Below, in pieces: positions 1 to 5,050 of a stretch of 6,411 nt of DNA. A model generated the notes under the pieces. That model ran no database searches, was not told where the DNA came from, and saw nothing but the letters and a program-made list of their open reading frames with translations. The position numbers and the translations under genes were made by a program. How positions within the stretch are numbered: position 1 is the stretch's first letter; each line of letters opens with the position of its first letter. This stretch comes from an uncultured Collinsella sp. (lineage in GTDB: Bacteria; Actinomycetota; Coriobacteriia; Coriobacteriales; Coriobacteriaceae), in assembly GCA_900550785.1 (NCBI GenBank), contig URTL01000112.1, positions 1 through 6,411 on the forward strand. Reading direction: 5' to 3'.

Positions 1-2
1 TG

Positions 3-65
3 CGTTTGGCGGTCAGCCGTCGGCGCGCTTACACCAACATTTCCGACGCGATCTTGGTCAGCTGA
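3..65 (+). CDS. possible C-terminal tail of an upstream gene (partial)
   Basis: One plus-strand frame is open from the window edge to a TGA at 63-65. It gives 20 residues ending AYTNISDAILVS. Its third codon positions are mostly G or C, as expected for a real gene in this genome, while the competing frame that stays open to a TGA at 119-121 has poorer third positions. No start is visible and the fragment is too short to assign to a family. If real, it ends 52 bp before the next start codon, so the two genes could be cotranscribed. It could equally be chance. Confidence 0.3.
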   Translation, partial: RLAVSRRRAYTNISDAILVS

Positions 66-100
66 GCGGCAAGTTCCAGCTGATACGTTTTTGCTACCCA

Positions 101-108
101 AAAGGAGG
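101..108 (+). promoter_or_regulatory. strong Shine-Dalgarno for the AbiEi-like gene
   Basis: AAAGGAGG, a near-perfect anti-16S match, lies 9 bases before the ATG at 118. This fixes that start codon over any downstream alternative. I could not identify convincing -35 and -10 boxes in positions 1-100. Confidence 0.85.
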
Positions 109-117
109 CGGTAGCTC

Positions 118-1116
118 ATGACCCATTGCAATGACCAGCTCATCGACCAACTGCTCACTCAAGCCGAACAAGAGGGGCGCTGTCTGATTCCCCCGAGCAC
201 GGCGGTCCGAAAAGCGCTCCTTCGGCGCACCGGCAGCGCGGTCGTCTCCCCCATGCCGGGACTGTTCGCGCGCAAAATGCGCTGGGATGAGCTCAACCGG
301 GCGCAGCGTCATTGCGAGATTATTCGCGCCCTTGCGATCATCCACCCCGATTGGACGTTCTGCTCGTTTTCGGCAGCTTGCCTGCTGGGGCTCGAGGTCT
401 CGTGGCGGCACCTGAATGTCGTGCATGTCTGCAGCTCGACAAAGCCGTCGGCTCGCCCAGGCGTCCGAATCCAGCGGCATCAGATTGAGCCGGCCGGAGC
501 AATACACAGAGCCGGCATATCGGTAACGCCGCCCATCCAAACGGTCACAGATTGCCTGCTGCAAACTGGTTTTGCCGATGGCATGCCCATTGCCGATTCG
601 GCGATCCTAAAGCTCGGCCTTGCGCGGGAACAGCTGATGGAGGCCGTTGAGCAACGAGCGACTGCCCGCAATGGTCGCGCAATCCGCACCGCCCTCACAA
701 CGCTTCGATATGCCGACGCCCGCGCCGAGAGCGGCGGGGAATCGGTCGCCCGAGCCGTCATGATCGAGACGGGCTTTGCGCCCGACAGGCTTCAATACGA
801 GCTGACGGACCCCTTCGATTCGGCCAAACCCATACGAACGGACTTTGCCTGGGAGCGCCAGGCGCGGGAACTCACGCTGGGCGAGCTCGACGGGCTCATC
901 AAATATACCGACCAGACCATGCTGGCCGGACGCACCACCGCCGAGGCGCTCGTTGCCGAACGACAGCGCGAGGCGCACCTATCGCTCTACGGTCACCCCC
1001 TGCTGCGCTTTACCATGAACGAGGTCCGCTCAGCAGGAATGCTCGCCAAAAAGCTGCAGACGGCAGGCATCCGGCAGACCGCGCTGCCGACATGGCTCAA
1101 CGACGTGGATCTGTAG
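118..1116 (+). CDS. AbiEi-antitoxin-like protein with C-terminal nuclease-fold-like domain
   Basis: A 332-aa soluble protein with no signal peptide or membrane segment. Residues 20-60 look like the winged-helix start of AbiEi-type antitoxins (SPMPGLFAR at 44-52). The middle has the AbiEi-like SFSAACLLGL (about 83-91). The C-terminal part (about 205-303) carries ESVAR (208-212), RTDFAW (240-245) and GELDGLIKY (255-263). The spaced D242, E256-x-D258-G and K262 resemble the core of DUF559/Vsr-type PD-(D/E)xK folds common in Actinobacteria. AbiEi proteins of type IV toxin-antitoxin systems act as transcriptional repressors of their own operon. Whether this long version is an antitoxin, a regulator or a nuclease is not known. 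No AbiEii nucleotidyltransferase partner follows: only the palindrome array lies downstream, so it is an orphan on that side. The start is supported by the strong Shine-Dalgarno, and the gene ends in TAG. The family call is from motifs only. Confidence 0.75.
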   Translation: MTHCNDQLIDQLLTQAEQEGRCLIPPSTAVRKALLRRTGSAVVSPMPGLFARKMRWDELNRAQRHCEIIRALAIIHPDWTFCSFSAACLLGLEVSWRHLNVVHVCSSTKPSARPGVRIQRHQIEPAGAIHRAGISVTPPIQTVTDCLLQTGFADGMPIADSAILKLGLAREQLMEAVEQRATARNGRAIRTALTTLRYADARAESGGESVARAVMIETGFAPDRLQYELTDPFDSAKPIRTDFAWERQARELTLGELDGLIKYTDQTMLAGRTTAEALVAERQREAHLSLYGHPLLRFTMNEVRSAGMLAKKLQTAGIRQTALPTWLNDVDL

Positions 1117-1522
1117 GGCTGTTGAGCTTATGCCCGTCTGCTTGGCAAAGCGGGACACACTTTCCGGTTGGCAGCACCCGCGGAAACCAGGGCCCAGATT
1201 GAGTGTTCAAAACGGGGTGCGCTTTCCATATGGCATGCCTAGCGGAAAGCACATCCCATAATCGAGGTTCAGAACGGGACGCGCTTTCCGGTTGAAGCCT
1301 CAGGCGGAAACCGCATCCCGGAATAAACGCTCAAACTGGGACGCAGTTTCCGCTGAGGTTCCATCCGGAAACTGTGTCCCACTCCGAGCGTCAATTCTGG
1401 GATGAACTTTCCGCCAGAGGGTTCAGCCGGAAACGGCATCCCACTCTGAAGCGAAATTCTGGGACGCAGTTTCCGGTTGAGGGCTGTTCCGGAAAGTGCG
1501 TCCCATTCCAGGCGCGGATTCC

Positions 1523-1566
1523 GGGATGCACTTTCCGTTTGAAGCTCCAACCGGAAAGTGCATCCC
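1523..1566. repeat. best-preserved palindrome of the array (unit 7)
   Basis: GGGATGCACTTTCCG at 1523-1537 and CGGAAAGTGCATCCC at 1552-1566 are exact reverse complements over 15 bp. The 14-bp loop (1538-1551) is itself nearly palindromic: TTG pairs with CAA, and AGCT sits at its centre. The whole 44 bp can thus form either one long hairpin or a cruciform. It is the only unit with fully matching arms and serves as the reference for the others. Confidence 0.95.
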
Positions 1567-1645
1567 ACTCTGGAGCCAAATTCCGGGACACGCTTTCCGC
1601 TAGAGGCTCAAAAGGAAAGCGCATCCCATTCTGAGTGGCAATTCC

Positions 1646-1660
1646 GGGACACAGTTTCCG
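1646..1660. repeat. terminal half unit of the array
   Basis: GGGACACAGTTTCCG is a left arm at the expected 61-62 bp spacing after unit 8, but no right arm follows. After a few loop-like bases (CTCCA) the sequence becomes the T-tract and stem of the operon terminator. The array is therefore cut off exactly where the operon's 3' end begins. Confidence 0.85.
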
Positions 1661-1664
1661 CTCC

Positions 1665-1700
1665 AAACAAAAGGCCCCGGCTCGCGATGGAGCTGGGGCC
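1665..1700 (-). terminator. intrinsic terminator of the ygfK-ferredoxin-xdh operon
   Basis: GGCCCCGGCTC (1673-1683) and GAGCTGGGGCC (1690-1700) form an 11-bp stem with one G-U type pair and a 6-base loop. Read on the minus strand, the stem is followed by TTTTGTTT (1672 down to 1665). This is a classic Rho-independent terminator, 69 bp beyond the stop codon of the Mo hydroxylase gene. On the plus strand the stem is followed by AAAGGCGC, so it would not terminate well in that direction. The 69 bases between stop codon and stem also hold a short 6-bp inverted repeat (1736-1741 with 1752-1757) of unknown meaning. Confidence 0.9.
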
Positions 1701-1769
1701 AAAGGCGCAGCGTATGTAGTTGATGTTGAGCGCGAACGGCCCGTCAACAATGGCCGTCCACGCTCTACC

Positions 1770-4547
1770 CTACCCGCGGTTGCGGACGCGGCTGTAGGGC
1801 GTATCCACCATGGGCAGATCGGGACGCAGCTTGCCGTCAAACGCGCGGTAGGCGTTCTGCACGGCGGGCGCCGTGGGGATCGTTGCGATCTCGCCGATGC
1901 CCTTGCCGCCGTATGCCACGGGCAGCAGTTCGTCCTTCTCCACGTAGATGGCGTGGATATCCGGAATCTCGGGCGCACGGAACAGCCCGAGCGTACCGTA
2001 CCTTGCCTGGGGCACGCAGTCCTTGAGCGGCCAATCCTCGGTAAGCGCATAGCCCATACCCATGAGCACGCCGCCTTCGATCTGACCCTGGATGGAGATG
2101 GGGTTGACCACCTTGCCGGAATCGTGCGCGGCATAGACCTCGCTCACGCGACCGTCATCATCCAAAATGACCACATGCGTGGCAAAGCCGTAGCAGATGT
2201 GACTCTTGGGATTGGGGACGTCGGCGCCCAGTTTGTCGGTCGGCTCCAGGTACACGTAGCCAAACTCGCAGCCCTCGAGCGCCTTGATGGCGGCCGCAGG
2301 ATCTTGAGGATGCATACCCTGGCCGGCAACGAGTTCCTGCGTGCGCAACTGGTAGGCGCGACCGTCGTCGTACTCGATCTTGACGCCGTCGCCATGCGCG
2401 CTCACGGGAGCATCGGGCGCAGGCTTGCCAGCCTCGATGCCAACCATGGCATCGCGCAGCAAGAAGGCGGCACCGCGCACGGCCTCGCCGGTCACGACCG
2501 TCTGACGCGAGCCAGACGTGGTGCCGGAGTCGGGTGCGTTCTCGGTGGAGCACTCGCCATTGGCAATGCAGCTCAGCGGCAGACCGCAGGTCTCGGCAAC
2601 GTCCTGTAAAAAGACCGTGTTGCAGCCCTGGCCGATGTCGGACGTGGCGGCATAGACCACGGCCACGCCGTTCTCGACGCGAATCTTGCAGCGGCCGGCG
2701 TCGGGCAGGCCCACGCCCACGCCGGCATTCTTCATGGCGCAGGCGATACCGGCGTGTCCGGGATGCGCGTAGTAGGCATCCTTGACCTCGAGCAGCGTCT
2801 CCTTCAGCGCCGTGGAGCAGTCGGCAATCTGGCCGTTGGGCAGAACCTCGCCCGGCTCGATGGCGTTACGGTAGCGGATCTCCCACGGATCCAGGCCAAC
2901 CTTCTCTGCCAGCAGGTCGATCAGGCTCTCGAGTGCAAACTCGGACTGGCAGACGCCAAAGCCGCGGTAGGCGCCAGCGGGCGGGTTGTTGGTGTAGTAG
3001 CCAAAGCCGCGGATATCGGTGTTCTGGTACTTGTAGGGGCCGACGGCGTGCGTGCAGGCGCGCTCGAGCACCGGGCCGCACAGCGACGCGTAGGCGCCGG
3101 TGTCAAAGTTGATCTCGCAGTCCAGGCCGGTAAAGTTGCCCTCGGCGTCGCAACCCAGCGTAAAGGTGCCGTCCATGGCATGGCGCTTGGGATGGAACGC
3201 GAGCGACTCGGCACGCGTGAGCTTGCACTTCACGGGACGCTGGAACTTATATGCGGCGAGCGCGGCCAGGTGCTGGATGGACACGTCCTCCTTGCCGCCA
3301 AAGCCGCCGCCCACGAGCATGGTCTCGACGACCACGCGCTCGGGCTCGTTATCCCAGCCAAACATATGGGCGCACTCTTTGCGCGTATCGTAGGCGCCCT
3401 GGTCGGTCGACTCCACCTTGACGCCGTTCTTGTACGGGAAGGCGACGGCGCACTCGGGCTCCAAGAAGGCATGCTCGGTAAAGGGCGTGGTAAAGCGCTG
3501 CGTCACGGTGAACGCGCTCTCTGCCAGCGCCTTGGCGGCGTCGCCGCGCGTCACGTGACGGCTCTGGCACACGTTGTCCTTGAGCTCCACCGTGTTGCCA
3601 AAGGCAAAGAAGCTGTCGTGCAGGCACGGGGCGTCGGCAGCCTTGGCCTCGGCGATATTGCGCACGGGCTCCAGCGGCTCGTAATCAATCTTTACGAGCT
3701 TCTTGGCCTTCTCGAGCGTCGCCTCGTCCTCGGCAACCACCAGCGCGATGGCGTCACCCACGCAGCGGGTGATATCGCCCGCCGCGATCATGACGTCCCA
3801 GTCCTGGATAAGGTGGCCGACCTGGTTGACCGGCACGTCCTCGGCGCGCAGGATACCCACCACGCCGGGCAGGGCCTCGGCCTTGGAGGTATCGATGGAG
3901 AGCACACGGGCGCGCGGGTACTTGGAGCGCACGGCGCTGGCGTAGGTCAGACCCGGCTGATCGAGCTCGTCGATGTCGTCGGGATACTTGCCCTCGCCGA
4001 GCACCTTCTTGCGCACGTCGATACGGAAGGCGCGCTTGCCCACGCCGTAGTCGTCGCCGCGCTCTAGGTCCTCGTCGATCTGCTTTTCGCCGCGGAGCAC
4101 CGCAGCGGCCAGCGAGATGCCCTCGATAATCTTTTTGTAGCCGGTGCAGCGGCAGACGTTACCGCGAATGGCGTACTTGATCTGCTCCTCGGTGGGCTCG
4201 GGATCCTCGGCGATAAGCGCCGCACCCGCCATGACCATGCCGGGGATGCAAAAACCGCACTGCACGGCGCCCACGGCGCCAAAGGCGTACACAAAGGCCT
4301 CGCGCACGTCCTCGGGCAGGCCCTCGACGGTCACGATGTTGCGGCCGGCGGCAAGAGCGGTGGTCAGCACGCACGCCTTGACGGCCGCACCGTCCACATG
4401 GATGGTGCAGGTACCGCACGCGCCCTCGGAGCAGCCGTCCTTGGCGGAGTGAATGTGCAGGTCGTCGCGCAGGTAGCGCAGCAGCGGCTTGTTCTGCGTC
4501 GTCGTGCGCTCGACGCCGTTAACGGTAAAAGTGAATTCCTGTGCCAT
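1770..4547 (-). CDS. xdh: selenium-dependent xanthine dehydrogenase-type molybdenum hydroxylase, fused [2Fe-2S] and Mo domains
   Basis: A 925-aa cytoplasmic enzyme of the xanthine dehydrogenase family that would hydroxylate a purine at a molybdopterin centre. Residues 1-80 form a plant-type [2Fe-2S] domain (C39, C44, C47, C59). Residues 85-150 form the helical second [2Fe-2S] domain (C97, C100, C132, C134). Residues from about 170 on are the Mo-binding region, with GGGFGGKE (413-420), AYRGFG (526-531), GQG (639-641) and the catalytic glutamate E886 in GIGEIATIP. E420 and R496 align by motif with bovine E802 and R880, which bind purines. There is no FAD domain. The N-terminal arrangement and the ygfK neighbour point to the selenium-dependent type, in which selenium is a labile Mo ligand and not selenocysteine; no in-frame TGA is needed. 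AAGGG precedes the ATG by 7 bases. Last gene of the operon. Substrate (xanthine, hypoxanthine or another purine) is inferred. Confidence 0.88.
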   Translation of the reverse strand: MAQEFTFTVNGVERTTTQNKPLLRYLRDDLHIHSAKDGCSEGACGTCTIHVDGAAVKACVLTTALAAGRNIVTVEGLPEDVREAFVYAFGAVGAVQCGFCIPGMVMAGAALIAEDPEPTEEQIKYAIRGNVCRCTGYKKIIEGISLAAAVLRGEKQIDEDLERGDDYGVGKRAFRIDVRKKVLGEGKYPDDIDELDQPGLTYASAVRSKYPRARVLSIDTSKAEALPGVVGILRAEDVPVNQVGHLIQDWDVMIAAGDITRCVGDAIALVVAEDEATLEKAKKLVKIDYEPLEPVRNIAEAKAADAPCLHDSFFAFGNTVELKDNVCQSRHVTRGDAAKALAESAFTVTQRFTTPFTEHAFLEPECAVAFPYKNGVKVESTDQGAYDTRKECAHMFGWDNEPERVVVETMLVGGGFGGKEDVSIQHLAALAAYKFQRPVKCKLTRAESLAFHPKRHAMDGTFTLGCDAEGNFTGLDCEINFDTGAYASLCGPVLERACTHAVGPYKYQNTDIRGFGYYTNNPPAGAYRGFGVCQSEFALESLIDLLAEKVGLDPWEIRYRNAIEPGEVLPNGQIADCSTALKETLLEVKDAYYAHPGHAGIACAMKNAGVGVGLPDAGRCKIRVENGVAVVYAATSDIGQGCNTVFLQDVAETCGLPLSCIANGECSTENAPDSGTTSGSRQTVVTGEAVRGAAFLLRDAMVGIEAGKPAPDAPVSAHGDGVKIEYDDGRAYQLRTQELVAGQGMHPQDPAAAIKALEGCEFGYVYLEPTDKLGADVPNPKSHICYGFATHVVILDDDGRVSEVYAAHDSGKVVNPISIQGQIEGGVLMGMGYALTEDWPLKDCVPQARYGTLGLFRAPEIPDIHAIYVEKDELLPVAYGGKGIGEIATIPTAPAVQNAYRAFDGKLRPDLPMVDTPYSRVRNRG

Positions 4548-4554
4548 GGTGATT

Positions 4555-4560
4555 CCCTTC
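4555..4560 (-). promoter_or_regulatory. ribosome binding site of the Mo hydroxylase gene, overlapping the upstream stop
   Basis: On the minus strand the sequence reads TAGAAGGGAATCACCATG. The Shine-Dalgarno GAAGGG starts on the last base of the ferredoxin gene's stop codon and lies 7 bases from the ATG. This points to tight translational coupling of the two genes. Confidence 0.75.
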
Positions 4561-5039
4561 TACACGCCGGCGGCGATGCCGGTGCGGTCGTGGATGGCGC
4601 CATGAGGACAGACGACGGCGCACATGCCGCACGACAGGCAGTCCACGCCGTCGATATGGGCACAGTTGTCCTCGATGCGGATAGCGCCGGCGGGGCACTT
4701 TTTGGCGCACATGCCGCAACCGATGCAGCTCGTGTCGCAAATCTTGCGCGCAATGGCGCCCTTATCGGTGTTGTTGCAGCGTACCAGAATGTTCTGGTAG
4801 CCGGGAACGAAGGCAATCACGCGCTGCGGGCACGCCATGCCGCACAGACCACAGCCCGTGCATTTTGAGCGATCCACGCGGGCGATGCCATCGACCAGCG
4901 CAATGGCACCGTGGGGACAGGCCGTGACACAGGCGCCACAGCCAATGCAGCCTTCGCTGCAGCGGGCGTCGCCGCCTGCAGAGGCGCAACCGCTTCCGCA
5001 GGCAACGTAGGCCACGTTATGTTGAATGGATTTGGCCAT
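4560..5039 (-). CDS. polyferredoxin with four [4Fe-4S] motifs, RnfB ferredoxin-like
   Basis: A 159-aa electron carrier with four complete CxxCxxCxxxCP motifs: C31/34/37/41, C60/63/66/70, C105/108/111/115 and C134/137/140/144. Residues 88-116 (CNNTDKGAIARK, then CIGCGMCAKKCP) closely resemble the ferredoxin part of RnfB, including the extra cysteines C88 and C101 around the DKG segment. Unlike full RnfB it has no N-terminal membrane helix and no separate N-terminal Fe-S domain, so it should be soluble. The N-terminus has three more cysteines (C14, C18, C27) that might bind metal. It lies 11 bp after the ygfK stop and 12 bp before the Mo hydroxylase start, so it is probably the electron link between those two enzymes (inference). 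Its Shine-Dalgarno is weak (AGGCGAG, overlapping the ygfK stop), so translation is probably coupled to ygfK. Confidence 0.88.
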   Translation of the reverse strand: MAKSIQHNVAYVACGSGCASAGGDARCSEGCIGCGACVTACPHGAIALVDGIARVDRSKCTGCGLCGMACPQRVIAFVPGYQNILVRCNNTDKGAIARKICDTSCIGCGMCAKKCPAGAIRIEDNCAHIDGVDCLSCGMCAVVCPHGAIHDRTGIAAGV

Positions 5040-5050
5040 AAGAGACTCGC

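Larger units (their letters stand above)
1152..1660. repeat. tandem array of 44-bp imperfect palindromes, 62-bp period, 8.5 units
   Basis: Left arms begin at 1152, 1214, 1276, 1338, 1399, 1461, 1523, 1585 and 1646, so the period is 62 bp (twice 61). Each full unit is a 15-bp left arm of type GGGAYGCRSTTTCCG, a 13-14 bp loop, the inverted arm of type CGGAAASYGCRTCCC, and an 18-bp spacer. Full palindromes occupy 1152-1195, 1214-1257, 1276-1319, 1338-1380, 1399-1442, 1461-1504, 1523-1566 and 1585-1627. The arm ends (GGGA/TCCC and TTTCC/GGAAA) are nearly fixed while the middle bases vary. The last four or five spacers share a pattern like ACTCTGAGC-NNNAATTCC; the first three are diverged. Unit 7 has 33 G or C of 62, lower than the flanking genes appear. 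The array fills most of the 653-bp gap between two convergent genes. No T-tract follows the individual hairpins, so they are not typical intrinsic terminators. The pattern is closest to REP/BIME arrays; I cannot name the family. Confidence 0.95.

Noticed and set aside
2..121. A frame open to a TGA overlapping the ATG of the AbiEi-like gene (ATGA), suggesting coupled translation
   Set aside because: Its third codon positions are much less GC-rich than those of the real genes here, and the frame ending at 63-65 looks better. The overlap is probably chance.
94..564. Minus-strand open frame opposite the AbiEi-like gene
   Set aside because: The plus strand has a strong Shine-Dalgarno and family motifs; the minus translation has neither.
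1269..1634. Open frames on both strands across the repeat array (99 and 86 residues)
   Set aside because: They are made of the palindromic repeats. The period of 62 is not a multiple of 3, so successive units are read in different frames, and no ribosome binding site was evident. They reflect repeat structure, not a protein.
1152..1660. CRISPR array
   Set aside because: The 18-bp spacers resemble each other, the repeated part is a long palindrome with variable bases, and no cas gene is present. CRISPR would show fixed repeats and unrelated spacers.
1152..1660. Integron attC array or IS-derived inverted repeats
   Set aside because: There are no cassettes between sites, no integrase or transposase in the window, and the 62-bp tandem spacing fits neither. 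No target duplication was seen.
2754..4067. Long plus-strand open frame (437 residues) and another at 1635-2609 opposite the Mo hydroxylase gene
   Set aside because: They are antisense to a gene with clear cofactor motifs throughout. GC-rich codon use leaves the opposite strand open by chance, and the translations show no recognisable domain.
1770..4547. Selenocysteine in the Mo hydroxylase
   Set aside because: The reading frame is complete without an internal TGA. In this enzyme type selenium is a non-protein ligand at molybdenum, so none is expected.
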